This document shows positions 51,952-62,467 of a stretch of DNA of 64,000 nt, piece after piece. Source of the DNA: Mycolicibacterium anyangense. GTDB lineage: Bacteria; Actinomycetota; Actinomycetes; Mycobacteriales; Mycobacteriaceae. Below the pieces are notes generated by a model. That model ran no database searches, was not told the DNA's origin, and saw only the letters and a list, made by a program, of their open reading frames with translations. The translations under genes and the position numbers were made by a program. The DNA lies in contig NZ_AP022620.1 in assembly GCF_010731855.1 (NCBI RefSeq), positions 1,054,001 to 1,118,000 on the forward strand. Direction: 5' to 3'. Position 1 is the first letter of the stretch; each line of letters opens with the position of its first letter.

Positions 51952-52725
51952 TCAGGTGAAGCGGAACCAGCGCAGGGCGGCCAGCGCCGACACCGCGCCC
52001 CACACCGCGAGCACCGCGATGCCGAACCAGTCCACCGAGAGCGACATCGCCCGGGTCAGCGCCTCGGTGAGTGCGCCCGACGGCGTCAGCCGCGCCACCC
52101 AGGACACCGCCCGCGGGATGGCCGACGTCTCCAGTGTCAGCGCACCGAGGCCGGCGAAGACGAACCACAGCAGGTTGGCCACCGCGAGCACGATCTCGGC
52201 CCGCAACGTCCCGCCGAGCAGCAGACCCATCGCGGCGAAGCCGGCCGTGCCCAGCGCGATGATCACCGCACCGAGCAGCAGGCCCAGCGGATGCGGCCGC
52301 CAGCCGAGCGCCAGCCCGATCCCGCCGAGCAGCAGGGCCTGCAGGAACACCACCGTGACGACGGCAAGTGCCTTGCCGGCGATGATGCCCCACACCGGCA
52401 GGGCGGTGGCACCGAGGCGTTTGAGTGCCCCGTAGCGCCGGTCGAACGCCACCGCGATCGCCTGACCGGTGAAGGCGGTCGAGATCACCGCGAGCGCCAT
52501 GATCATCGGCACGAACACGTTCACCCGATGCTCGCCGAAGGAGCCCAGCGGCAACAGCGTGAGTCCGATCAGCAGCGTGATCGGGATGAACATGGTCAGC
52601 AGCAACTGTTCCCCGTTGCGCAGCAACAGCTTCAGCTCCAGCCCGTACTGGGCGGCCAGCATCGTGGGCACCGCGTTCGGCCGGGGATCCGGGCGGAACG
52701 TGCCCGCGGGGAAGAGCTCGCTCAT
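51952..52725 (-). CDS. ABC-2 type exporter permease (Rv1457c-like)
   Basis: A 257-residue membrane protein of the ABC-2/drug-exporter family with six predicted helices: LLLTMFIPITLLIGLTLLPLG, VFVPMIMALAVISTAFTGQ, the coupling segment VAFDRRYGALKRLGATALP, then further helices ending WGAVSALAALRWFRF. The RRYGALKRLGATP-like loop is typical of permeases of this group. ATG 52725 overlaps the ATPase stop by 4 nt, so the two subunits are made together. Substrate unknown; in M. tuberculosis Rv1456c-1458c have been annotated as an antibiotic-transport system. Confidence 0.9.
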   Translation of the reverse strand: MSELFPAGTFRPDPRPNAVPTMLAAQYGLELKLLLRNGEQLLLTMFIPITLLIGLTLLPLGSFGEHRVNVFVPMIMALAVISTAFTGQAIAVAFDRRYGALKRLGATALPVWGIIAGKALAVVTVVFLQALLLGGIGLALGWRPHPLGLLLGAVIIALGTAGFAAMGLLLGGTLRAEIVLAVANLLWFVFAGLGALTLETSAIPRAVSWVARLTPSGALTEALTRAMSLSVDWFGIAVLAVWGAVSALAALRWFRFT

Positions 52726-53654
52726 GGCCGTAGCTCCTTGCCGGTCAGGTCGAGGAACACATCCTCGAGGCTGCGCTGTTCGACGCGGACGTCGGTGGCC
52801 AGCACATTGAGCCGGGCACACCAGGCCGTCACCGTCGCCAGCACCTGGGGGTCGATATCGCCCTCGACCAGGTATTCGCCGGGCGACACCTCGGAGGTGG
52901 TGTAGTTCTCCGGCAGCGCGGTGATCAACAGCGACAGGTCGAGCCGGCGCGGCGCGGTGAACCGAAGCTGACCTTCGGCGCCGTCGCGCATCAGGTCCGC
53001 GGGCGTTCCGGAGGCCACCGAGGAGCCATGGTCGATGATGACGATCCGATCGGCCAGTTCCTCGGCCTCCTTGAGCTGGTGTGTGGTGAGCACGACCGTC
53101 ACCCCGTCCCGGCGAAGCGCGTCGATCAGCTCCCAGACCACCAGCCGGGCGTGGGCGTCCATCCCGGCGGTCGGCTCGTCGAGGAAGACCAGCTCCGGCC
53201 TGCCGACCAGCGCGCAGGCCAATGCCAGCCGCTGTTGCTGACCGCCGGAGAGCCGGCGGTAGGTGGTGCGTGCGGCGTCGGTGAGCCCGAGGGTGTCCAG
53301 CAGCCAGGCCGGGTCCAGCGGGTTGGCCGCATAGGAGGCGACCAGGTTGAGCATCTCGCCGGCCCGGGCCGCGGGATAGCCGCCGCCGCCCTGCAGCATG
53401 ACCCCGACCCGTTCCCGGACGCGGGCATTGTCGGCGACCGGATCCAGTCCGAGGACCGAGATCGTGCCCTCGTCGGGCCGGACGAACCCCTCGCACATCT
53501 CCACCGTGGTGGTCTTGCCGGCGCCGTTGGGACCCAGCAGGGCCAGCACCTCGGCGGGCTGCACGTCGAGGTCGAGGTTCGAGACAGCCGTCGTCGACCC
53601 ATAGCGTTTGGTGACCCCGCGCAGCCGCACGGGGATTTCGGAGCCGGAACTCAC
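52722..53654 (-). CDS. ABC exporter ATP-binding protein (Rv1458c-like)
   Basis: A 310-residue cytoplasmic ATPase, partner of the downstream permease. Walker A is GPNGAGKTTT (about 39-48), the signature is LSGGQQQRLALACAL, Walker B is LVFLDEPTAGMD, and the switch histidine is in TTHQLKEAEEL. The C-terminal about 80 residues resemble the DUF4162-type tail of DrrA/CcmA-like exporters (VEQRSLEDVFLDLTGKELR). Its start overlaps the mptB stop by 4 nt and its stop overlaps the permease start by 4 nt, so the three genes are one message. Confidence 0.94.
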   Translation of the reverse strand: MSSGSEIPVRLRGVTKRYGSTTAVSNLDLDVQPAEVLALLGPNGAGKTTTVEMCEGFVRPDEGTISVLGLDPVADNARVRERVGVMLQGGGGYPAARAGEMLNLVASYAANPLDPAWLLDTLGLTDAARTTYRRLSGGQQQRLALACALVGRPELVFLDEPTAGMDAHARLVVWELIDALRRDGVTVVLTTHQLKEAEELADRIVIIDHGSSVASGTPADLMRDGAEGQLRFTAPRRLDLSLLITALPENYTTSEVSPGEYLVEGDIDPQVLATVTAWCARLNVLATDVRVEQRSLEDVFLDLTGKELRP

Positions 53655-55375
53655 GGGGTCTCAGCGTAGGCGTCCGGCGCGGAGCGCGGCGTGGGCGGTT
53701 GGTTCGGCGGGTCGGAGACCGGGGGATCGGGCTCCTGGCCGCTGAACGTTTCGGTGGTGCCCGGCACGGTCCGCCAAGGCAGCCGATTGATGGTCAGCGC
53801 GATCAGGAGAAGCACGATGACGGTGCTCGCGACGGTGGCGTCGACGATCTGGAACAAGGCGAACCGGTCGCCGTTGGCGGTGGGCCCGAAAATGCCGACG
53901 ATCAAGGTCACGGCGATGGTGGCAATGCGGAAACCCGGTCGGGTGGCCCACGCCGCCAGTGGGATGACCGCCCAGAGCAGGTACCACGGCTGCACGACCG
54001 GGAACAGCAGCACCGTCGCGCCGAGAGCCACGCCCAGCCCGCCTACCGGATGCAGACGCCCGCGCAGGACGGCCAGCAGCAGCCACGTCACGGTGATGGT
54101 GATGATCAACACACCCATGGCGCGGGTCAGCGACAGCACCGCGGTGGTGTGGTCGCCCAGACCGAGCAGGATGCCCACCTGGCCCGTGCCCAGCGCCAGC
54201 AGCGTGGGGGGCGACATCCAGCTGCGCACCACGTTCGCGGTGCCCAGGGTGAAGATCCAGCCGAAGCCCAGACCGCTGGCCCAGCCGATGACGGCCATCA
54301 CGACCAGCGAGATGCCCATCATGAAGGTGCTGGCGAGCAGGAACGCCTTGACGGTGCCGCCCCAGCGATGACCCAGGGCCATCGCCACGAACCCGAGCGC
54401 CAGCAGGCCCGGCAGTTTGACCTGCGACGACATCGTGATCAAGACGGCGCCGAGCACCAGCATGGTGGCCGGAACCCAGGTCGCCCACTGGTCCCGCCCG
54501 TGCGGCCAGTGCACCGGCCGGGGCAGCAGCGGCCGGACCGAGTCGATGCCGCGCAACGCGAACTCCGTGCCGATCAGCATCAGGCCGAGCATCAGCGCCT
54601 CGTTGTGGATGCCGGCGACCAGGTGCATCAGCAGTAGGGGGTTGGCGGCGCCGAGCCATAGCGCGTTGACCTCGGCGACGCCGCAGCGGCGGGCCAGCCG
54701 CGGTACCGCCCAGACGATGAGGCTGACCCCGAACAACACCACCAGCCGGTGGCTGAGCACGGCGGCCACGATGTTCTCTCCGGTGAGCGCGGAGATACCC
54801 CGCCCGATCCACAGGAACAGCGGTCCGTACGGCGCCGGCGTCTCGCGCCACAGGCTGGGCACCGACAAGGTGAAGACGTGGTCGAGGCCAAGGCCCGGGG
54901 CGGGCCCCACCTTGTACGGGTTGAGCCCGATCCGGGCGATCTGGCTCTGCGCCAGATACGAGTACACGTCCTTGGAGTACATCGGCGGCGCGATGAGCAG
55001 CGGCACCATCCACAGCAACAGGGTGTGGTCGAGCTGGCTTCGCGACATCCGCCTGGGCCCCAGGGTGAAGCGGCCGAGCATCAACCAGGCCAGGGCCATC
55101 ATCACCGCACCCGTGGTGGTCATGGTCAGCGACACCGTCTGGATCCGCGAGGGCAGGTTGAGCAGTCGGACACCGAAGGTGGGGTCCTGTACGACCGGTC
55201 GCGCGCCAGCGCCGAGCGCACCGATGCCCATCAGCACCGTTCCGGTGGCGCCGAACAGCCGGGTGCGGCGCATCGACCGTGCTTCGGCGGCGTTGAGTGG
55301 CGGCGCAACAGTCCGTTCGTCGCCGTGCAGTCGGGCGATCGAGGTGCTCAGGGAGTGTTGGCGGGCTGCCACCAC
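53651..55375 (-). CDS. mptB: Alpha-1,6-mannosyltransferase MptB (GT-C fold)
   Basis: A 574-residue integral membrane mannosyltransferase using polyprenyl-phosphate mannose. About 12-13 helices; the first extracytoplasmic loop has the GT-C acidic motif in PPMYSKDVYSYLAQSQI, followed by GLNPYKVGP and the substrate loop WRETPAPYGPLFLWIG. The C-terminus (about 540-574) is a proline-rich cytoplasmic tail. Matches Rv1459c. In corynebacteria MptB starts the lipomannan alpha-1,6 backbone, while the mycobacterial enzyme appears partly redundant with MptA. Starts GTG GTG at 55375 or 55372. It is divergent from sufR with an 89-nt gap. Confidence 0.92.
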   Translation of the reverse strand: MVAARQHSLSTSIARLHGDERTVAPPLNAAEARSMRRTRLFGATGTVLMGIGALGAGARPVVQDPTFGVRLLNLPSRIQTVSLTMTTTGAVMMALAWLMLGRFTLGPRRMSRSQLDHTLLLWMVPLLIAPPMYSKDVYSYLAQSQIARIGLNPYKVGPAPGLGLDHVFTLSVPSLWRETPAPYGPLFLWIGRGISALTGENIVAAVLSHRLVVLFGVSLIVWAVPRLARRCGVAEVNALWLGAANPLLLMHLVAGIHNEALMLGLMLIGTEFALRGIDSVRPLLPRPVHWPHGRDQWATWVPATMLVLGAVLITMSSQVKLPGLLALGFVAMALGHRWGGTVKAFLLASTFMMGISLVVMAVIGWASGLGFGWIFTLGTANVVRSWMSPPTLLALGTGQVGILLGLGDHTTAVLSLTRAMGVLIITITVTWLLLAVLRGRLHPVGGLGVALGATVLLFPVVQPWYLLWAVIPLAAWATRPGFRIATIAVTLIVGIFGPTANGDRFALFQIVDATVASTVIVLLLIALTINRLPWRTVPGTTETFSGQEPDPPVSDPPNQPPTPRSAPDAYAETP

Positions 55376-55453
55376 AGCACTCTAACCGCCGGGGAACGGG
55401 CGCCCGAGGCTGCTGAGGGTGCCCTTGGTGGACATCGCCCCACGAATTGCGTC

Positions 55454-55468
55454 ACACTGGTGTTGTGA
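55454..55468. promoter_or_regulatory. SufR operator, ACACT-N5-TGTGA inverted repeat
   Basis: ACACTGGTGTTGTGA gives the inverted repeat ACACT-N5-TGTGA (extendable to TCACA-N7-TGTGA). This is the motif reported for SufR upstream of the M. tuberculosis suf operon (recalled from the literature). It directly overlaps the sufR GTG codon at 55465, so SufR bound here would block its own operon's transcription start, an autoregulatory arrangement. Confidence 0.75.
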
Positions 55469-56160
55469 AAATCCCGGCCGGCCTCCATCCGGTGCCCGCT
55501 GCGGGCGCGGTGGCGGCGCATGACGGCCAGACACGGCGCGCGATCGTGCAGCTGCTGCTGGAGTCGGGATCGATCACCGCCGCCGAGATCGGCCGTCGCC
55601 TGGGCATCTCCGCCGCTGGAGTGCGTCGTCACCTCGACGCCCTCATCGAGGGCGGGGACGCCGAGGCGATGGCTGCCGCAGCATGGCAGCAGGTCGGTCG
55701 CGGCCGGCCCGCCAAGCGCTACCGGCTGACCCCGGCGGGCCGGGCCAAGCTGGAGCACACCTACGACGATCTGGCATCGGCGGCCATGCGCCAGCTCCGT
55801 GAGATCGGCGGCGACCAGGCGGTGCAGACCTTCGCGCGCCGTCGCATCGACGCCATCCTCGCCGGGGTCACCGACGGCCCCGAGGATGTCGAGTCGACAG
55901 CCGAACGGGTGGCCGACGCCCTGAGCAAGGCCGGGTACGCGACCACCACCACCAAGGTGCGCGGGCCCATCCAGGGCATCCAGATCTGTCAGCATCACTG
56001 CCCGGTTTCGCATGTGGCAGAGGAGTTTCCGGAGCTGTGCGAGGCCGAGCAGCAGGCCATGTCGGAGATCCTCGGCACCCATGTGCAACGGTTGGCGACG
56101 ATTGCCAACGGAGATTGCGCCTGCACCACCCACGTGCCGCTGAATCCGGGACAACCCTAG
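55465..56160 (+). CDS. sufR: SufR, iron-sulfur-sensing repressor of the suf operon
   Basis: A 231-residue DeoR/ArsR-like winged-helix regulator with an Fe-S cluster domain. The HTH is at about 24-62 (IVQLLLESGSITAAEIGRRL and SAAGVRRHLDAL) and the wing is GRGRPAKRYRLTPAG. C175, C179 and C192, with C218 and C220 nearby, supply cluster ligands (ICQHHC, ELC, GDCAC). In mycobacteria holo-SufR represses the suf operon and derepresses on Fe-S loss or nitric oxide. GTG 55465 is chosen because MKIPAG starts the conserved protein; an in-frame TTG at 55447 is possible. sufB starts 60 nt downstream. Confidence 0.95.
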   Translation: MKIPAGLHPVPAAGAVAAHDGQTRRAIVQLLLESGSITAAEIGRRLGISAAGVRRHLDALIEGGDAEAMAAAAWQQVGRGRPAKRYRLTPAGRAKLEHTYDDLASAAMRQLREIGGDQAVQTFARRRIDAILAGVTDGPEDVESTAERVADALSKAGYATTTTKVRGPIQGIQICQHHCPVSHVAEEFPELCEAEQQAMSEILGTHVQRLATIANGDCACTTHVPLNPGQP

Positions 56161-56220
56161 AGCTTCACCTTCGGCGCACAGCCCGCGCCGAAGCCACCAC
56201 AACGCCGAAGGAGCGTCGCC

Positions 56221-57663
56221 ATGACACTCACCCCGGACACCAGGCCGGCCGAGCCGCTCAGCCAGGAGGAGACGATCGCCTCGCTGGGCCGCTACGGCTA
56301 CGGCTGGGCGGACACCGACGTCGCGGGCGCCTCGGCCCGCCGCGGTCTGTCCGAAGCGGTGGTGCGTGACATCTCCGCGAAGAAGAACGAGCCCGAGTGG
56401 ATGCTCGACATCCGACTGCGGGCGCTGCGCACGTTCGACAAGAAGCCGATGCCGAACTGGGGATCCAACCTCGAGGGCATCGACTTCGACAACATCAAGT
56501 ACTTCGTGCGCTCCACCGAGAAGCAGGCTGCCTCCTGGGAAGACCTGCCCGAGGACATCCGCAACACCTACGACCGACTGGGTATCCCGGAGGCCGAGAA
56601 GCAGCGGCTGGTCGCCGGTGTCGCCGCGCAGTACGAGTCCGAGGTGGTCTACCACCAGATCCGGGAAGACCTCGAAGCCCAGGGAGTGATCTTCCTCGAT
56701 ACCGACAGCGGCCTCAAGGAACACCCGGAGATCTTCAAGCAGTACTTCGGCACGGTGATCCCGGCCGGGGACAACAAGTTCTCGGCGCTCAACACCGCGG
56801 TGTGGTCGGGTGGTTCGTTCATCTACGTGCCGCCGGGCGTGCACGTCGACATCCCGCTGCAGGCCTACTTCCGGATCAACACCGAGAACATGGGCCAGTT
56901 CGAGCGCACGCTGATCATCGCCGACGAGGGTTCCTACATCCACTACGTCGAAGGCTGTACCGCGCCGATCTACAAGAGCGACTCGCTGCACTCCGCGGTC
57001 GTGGAGATCGTCGTCAAGCCCGGCGCGCGGGTGCGCTACACGACCATCCAGAACTGGTCGAACAACGTCTACAACCTGGTCACCAAGCGGGCCCGTGCCG
57101 AGGCCGGCGCCACGATGGAATGGGTCGACGGCAATATCGGCTCGAAGGTCACCATGAAGTACCCGGCCGTCTGGATGACCGGTGAGCACGCCAAGGGCGA
57201 GGTGCTCTCGGTGGCGTTCGCCGGCGAGGGTCAGCACCAGGACACCGGCGCCAAGATGGTGCACCTGGCCCCGAACACCAGCAGCAACATCGTGTCCAAG
57301 TCGGTGGCCCGCGGTGGTGGCCGGGCTTCCTACCGTGGCCTGGTTCAGGTCAACAAGGGTGCGCACGGCTCACGCTCGAGCGTGAAATGTGATGCGCTGC
57401 TTGTTGATACGGTCAGCCGCAGCGACACCTACCCGTACGTGGACATCCGCGAGGATGACGTGACGATGGGGCATGAGGCCACCGTGTCGAAGGTCAGCGC
57501 TGATCAGCTGTTCTACCTGATGAGCCGCGGTATGACCGAGGATGAGGCGATGGCGATGGTGGTGCGCGGCTTCGTGGAGCCGATCGCCAAGGAACTGCCG
57601 ATGGAATACGCGCTCGAGCTCAACCGGCTCATCGAGCTCCAGATGGAAGGCGCGGTCGGCTAA
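56221..57663 (+). CDS. sufB: Fe-S cluster assembly scaffold SufB (no intein)
   Basis: A 480-residue scaffold subunit of the SufBCD complex on which Fe-S clusters are built. Features include [56 protein letters not shown] with C246, and the C-terminal [20 protein letters not shown]. In M. tuberculosis SufB (Rv1461) an intein interrupts the protein; here the coding sequence is continuous and the usual intein-bearing region reads straight through. ATG 56221 follows GAAGGAG at 7 nt. Second gene of sufR-B-D-C-S-U-T. Confidence 0.98.
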   Translation: MTLTPDTRPAEPLSQEETIASLGRYGYGWADTDVAGASARRGLSEAVVRDISAKKNEPEWMLDIRLRALRTFDKKPMPNWGSNLEGIDFDNIKYFVRSTEKQAASWEDLPEDIRNTYDRLGIPEAEKQRLVAGVAAQYESEVVYHQIREDLEAQGVIFLDTDSGLKEHPEIFKQYFGTVIPAGDNKFSALNTAVWSGGSFIYVPPGVHVDIPLQAYFRINTENMGQFERTLIIADEGSYIHYVEGCTAPIYKSDSLHSAVVEIVVKPGARVRYTTIQNWSNNVYNLVTKRARAEAGATMEWVDGNIGSKVTMKYPAVWMTGEHAKGEVLSVAFAGEGQHQDTGAKMVHLAPNTSSNIVSKSVARGGGRASYRGLVQVNKGAHGSRSSVKCDALLVDTVSRSDTYPYVDIREDDVTMGHEATVSKVSADQLFYLMSRGMTEDEAMAMVVRGFVEPIAKELPMEYALELNRLIELQMEGAVG

Positions 57664-57665
57664 GT

Positions 57666-57686
57666 GGGGCGAGCGAAGCGACGGGA
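57666..57686 (+). repeat. Short GAGCGAAGCGA-type repeat, copy 1
   Basis: GGGGCGAGCGAAGCGACGGGA lies in the 30-nt sufB-sufD gap. Related copies occur at 60905-60926 and 61431-61454 in the same operon. The arms GAGCGAAGCGA/CGGG recur with small differences. Such short motifs are scattered in mycobacterial genomes, to my knowledge without a defined role. Confidence 0.6.
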
Positions 57687-57693
57687 AAGATAA

Positions 57694-58865
57694 ATGAGCA
57701 ACCTCACTGAAGCCGTCGAGACCGTCGGCTCCAACAAGGGCGAGCAATTCAGCTCGTTCGACGTCGACGCCTTCGAGGTGCCCGGCGGCCGCGACGAGAT
57801 CTGGCGGTTCACCCCGCTCAAGCGCCTGCGCGGGTTGCACAGCGGCTCGGCGCCGGCCACCGGCGCGGCGCAGATCACTGTCGGTGAGCAACCCGGGGTG
57901 ACGGTCGAGACCGTCCGTCGTGGCGACGATCGCCTCGGTCAGGGTGGTGTGCCCGCCGATCGTGTTGCTGCGCAAGCATTTTCGTCGTTCAATGCGGCGA
58001 CTGTCGTCACCGTTGCGCGCGGGACCCAGGTCGAGGCGCCGGTCGAGATCGTGGTCACCGGCCCCGGCGAGGGCGCAACGGCCTACGGCCATCTGCAGCT
58101 GCGCGCCGAGGAGCTCGCCGAGGCCGTTGTGGTGATCGATCACCGCGGCAGTGGAACCTACGCCGACAACGTCGAATTCGTGCTCGGCAATGCGGCGCGG
58201 CTGACCGTCGTGTGGATCGCCGACTGGGCCGATGACGTGGTGCACGTCAATGCGCAGCACGCCCGGCTGGGGAAGGACGCGGTGCTGCGGCACGTCGCGG
58301 TCTCCCTCGGCGGCGAGGTGGTCCGGATGGCGGCGACGGTGCGCTACGACGGGCCCGGCGGCGACGCCGAACTGCTCGGCCTGTACTTCGCCGACGAAGG
58401 TCAGCACCTCGAGTCGCGGCTGTTGGTCGACCATTCCCAGCCGAACTGCACGTCCAATGTGCTGTACAAGGGTGCGCTGCAAGGTGATCCGGCCTCTGCC
58501 AAGCCCGACGCCCACACCGTGTGGGTGGGTGATGTGTTGATCCGGGCCGAGGCCACCGGCACCGACACCTTCGAGGTGAACCGCAACCTGGTGCTCACCG
58601 ACGGCGCCCGCGCCGACTCGGTGCCCAACCTGGAGATCGAGACCGGCGAGATCGTCGGCGCCGGGCACGCCAGTGCCACCGGACGTTTCGACGACGAGCA
58701 GTTGTTCTATCTGCAGGCTCGCGGCATCCCCGAGGAACAGGCCCGCCGGTTGGTGGTGCGCGGCTTCTTCGGCGAGATCATCGCCAAGATCGCGGTGCCC
58801 GATATCCGCGACCGCCTGACCGACGCCATCGAACGCGAACTCGCGATTACAGAATCGAGAACACA

Positions 58866-58869
<4 letters not shown>
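57694..58869 (+). CDS. sufD: Fe-S cluster assembly protein SufD
   Basis: A 391-residue SufB paralogue and partner in the SufBC2D complex. N-terminal SSFDVDAFEVPGGRDEIWRFTPL is typical, then the beta-helix core with LLGLYFADEGQHLESRLLVDHSQPNCTSNVLYKGAL (as GLYFADEGQHLESRLLVDH and NCTSNVLYKGAL) and the C-terminal GIPEEQARRLVVRGFFGEI shared with SufB. It should help iron entry and dimerise with SufB. ATG 57694 is preceded by GGGAAAG. The stop overlaps sufC by 4 nt. Matches Rv1462. Confidence 0.96.
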
Positions 58870-60897
<2,028 letters not shown>

Positions 60898-60904
60898 TGG
60901 CGGT

Positions 60905-60926
60905 GGGCAGGAGCGCAGCGACCGGG
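60905..60926 (+). repeat. Short GAGCGAAGCGA-type repeat, copy 2
   Basis: GGGCAGGAGCGCAGCGACCGGG lies in the 40-nt sufS-sufU gap and is nearly the same as the copy inside sufT. Its 3' end merges with the GGGGAGG ribosome site of sufU, so it may affect sufU translation. Confidence 0.6.
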
Positions 60927-60937
60927 GAGGTGATGTA

Positions 60938-61402
60938 GTGCGACTGGAACAGATGTACCAGGAAGTGATCCTGGACCACTACAAGCACCCGCATCATCGT
61001 GGGCTGCGGGAACCCTTCGGCGCCGAGGTCTTTCACGTCAACCCGACCTGCGGTGACGAGGTGACCCTGCGGGTGGCGCTGTCAGCCGACGGCGAGACCG
61101 TCGAGGACGTGTCCTACGACGGTCAGGGGTGTTCGATCAGCCAGGCCGCCACCTCGGTGCTGACCGACCAGGTGATCGGCCAGAGCGTGGGCGATGCCCT
61201 CAAGACCGTCGCGGCGTTCTCCGAGATGGTGTCCTCGCGGGGAACCATCGAGGGCGACGAGGACGTCCTCGGCGACGGCGTGGCCTTCGCCGGCGTGGCC
61301 AAATACCCGGCGCGGGTCAAATGCGCACTGCTGGGCTGGCTGGCTTTCAAAGACGCGGTAGCCCAGGCATCGCACCGAATAGACGTGGAGGACAGGAAAT
61401 GA
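60938..61402 (+). CDS. sufU: Fe-S assembly protein SufU (zinc-dependent sulfurtransferase)
   Basis: A 154-residue IscU-like protein of the SufU type. Zinc/sulfur ligands are C38 (NPTCGDEV, with D40), C65 (GQGCSIS) and C129 (YPARVKCALLGW); the 18-20-residue insertion before the third cysteine that marks SufU is present (SRGTIEGDEDVLGDGVAF). It accepts persulfide from SufS and relays it to SufBCD. GTG 60938 begins the conserved RLEQMYQEVILDHYK and has GGGGAGG upstream. The stop overlaps sufT by 4 nt. Matches Rv1465. Confidence 0.96.
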   Translation: MRLEQMYQEVILDHYKHPHHRGLREPFGAEVFHVNPTCGDEVTLRVALSADGETVEDVSYDGQGCSISQAATSVLTDQVIGQSVGDALKTVAAFSEMVSSRGTIEGDEDVLGDGVAFAGVAKYPARVKCALLGWLAFKDAVAQASHRIDVEDRK

Positions 61403-61791
61403 GCGAGCAGGAAGCCACCGAGACACCGACGGGCAGGAGCGAAGCGACCCGGGAATCGGCACTGTCCGAGGAGTTGCTGGCCGACATCGAAGAAGCGATG
61501 CGCGATGTGGTCGACCCCGAACTCGGGATCAACGTCGTCGACCTCGGTCTGGTGTACGGGATGAACGTGGCGAAAGGTGACACCGGCACGGTGGCACTCA
61601 TCGACATGACGCTCACGTCGGCGGCCTGCCCGCTCACCGACGTCATCGAGGACCAGACGCTGACCGCGCTCGTCGGTGCCGGACTGGTCAACGAAGCCCG
61701 GATCAACTGGGTGTGGAACCCGCCGTGGGGGCCGGACAAGATCACCGAGGACGGCCGCGAGCAACTGCGCGCCCTCGGCTTCACGGTCTAG
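61399..61791 (+). CDS. sufT: SufT/DUF59 (MIP18-like) Fe-S maturation protein
   Basis: A 130-residue cytosolic protein. The DUF59 core spans about 24-125: IEEAMRDVVDPELGINVVDLGLVY, shown as DVVDPELGINVVDLGLVY, and LTSAACPLTDVIEDQ with the conserved cysteine. SufT proteins help mature Fe-S enzymes. The N-terminal about 22 residues (ATETPTGRSEATRESA) are unlike the family: they are encoded partly by a copy of the short GAGCGAAGCGA repeat found elsewhere in this operon. ATG 61399 overlaps sufU by 4 nt. Matches Rv1466. Last gene of the suf operon. Confidence 0.93.
   Translation: MSEQEATETPTGRSEATRESALSEELLADIEEAMRDVVDPELGINVVDLGLVYGMNVAKGDTGTVALIDMTLTSAACPLTDVIEDQTLTALVGAGLVNEARINWVWNPPWGPDKITEDGREQLRALGFTV
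61431..61454 (+). repeat. Short GAGCGAAGCGA-type repeat, copy 3, inside sufT
   Basis: GGGCAGGAGCGAAGCGACCC followed by GGGA repeats the motif of copies 1 and 2 but here within coding sequence, translated as GRSEATRE. It is in frame and lies outside the conserved DUF59 core. Confidence 0.6.
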
Positions 61792-61805
61792 CGGCCGGTG
61801 TCGCG

Positions 61806-62447
61806 ATGAGTGGCTCCCAGACCATCGTCGCGACCCGTCGCCAACTGCACGGCGTCGCCGAGAGTTTTCTAGCCGGACCGCAGTACCGCGCTGCGGGAAC
61901 CATTCGTCTTGCCGTGCGCCGGGACGGCTTCACCGCAACCGCGGTGCCGGTTGCGGTGCACGGCACCAGCCTGGTCTGGTCGGACGGATCCGCGCCGCTG
62001 GTCGGCCCGGTGCGAGACCTCGTGGCGGCCTCCGGCCTCGACGTCGGCCCGCCGCCCACTGACCTTTATCACTCGGTCGCCGCACTGGACCTCGACACCG
62101 TCCTCGATGTCGACGCCGGTGCCGCCGAACTCCTCTACCGGGCGTTGTACGCGGGCGGTTTCGCCCTGACAACCGTTCTGGCCCAAGGACATCCGGTGCT
62201 CTGGCCCGAGCACCTCGACGTCGCCGCCACACAGGACGAGGTCAACTACGGGGTGTCGGCCGGCGACGACAGCCACCCGCTGCCGTACGCCTATGTCGGG
62301 CCCTGGGATTTCGCCGCCAACCCGCGCACGGGGCCGCTGTGGAACGCTGCCTTCGGGGCGCTGTACCCGCTGGACGCCGATGCCGACATCAACGACCTGG
62401 CCGCCGAGATCGCCGATTTCTTCCGTGCTGCACAGGCAAATCTGTAG
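61806..62447 (+). CDS. Conserved actinobacterial protein of unknown function
   Basis: A 213-residue cytosolic protein that I cannot assign to a named family. It begins ATRRQLHGVAESFLAGPQYR, contains LYHSVAALDLDTVLDVD and the segment VLWPEHLDVAATQDEVNYGVSAGDD, and GPWDFAANPRTGPLWNAAFGA near the end. The histidine- and acid-containing WPEHLDVA and the PYAYVGPW stretch look conserved-site-like, but no reaction is suggested. It starts 14 nt after sufT, so it may be on the suf transcript. No signal peptide or membrane segment is seen. Confidence 0.7.
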   Translation: MSGSQTIVATRRQLHGVAESFLAGPQYRAAGTIRLAVRRDGFTATAVPVAVHGTSLVWSDGSAPLVGPVRDLVAASGLDVGPPPTDLYHSVAALDLDTVLDVDAGAAELLYRALYAGGFALTTVLAQGHPVLWPEHLDVAATQDEVNYGVSAGDDSHPLPYAYVGPWDFAANPRTGPLWNAAFGALYPLDADADINDLAAEIADFFRAAQANL

Positions 62448-62452
62448 GCGGC

Positions 62453-62458
62453 TAGCAT
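62453..62458 (+). promoter_or_regulatory. Possible -10 element for the sigma factor gene
   Basis: TAGCAT (TANNNT) ends 9 nt before the ATG at 62468, so the leader would be only 2-3 nt. No Shine-Dalgarno sequence is seen. It suggests a separate promoter for the sigma/anti-sigma pair. Confidence 0.35.
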
Positions 62459-62467
62459 CTGCAGTCG

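Noticed and set aside
52722..55375. The two-gene ABC system as part of a lipoglycan exporter with mptB
   Set aside because: The coupling by 4-nt overlaps is real, but nothing in the sequence shows the substrate; kept as an unassigned ABC-2 exporter.
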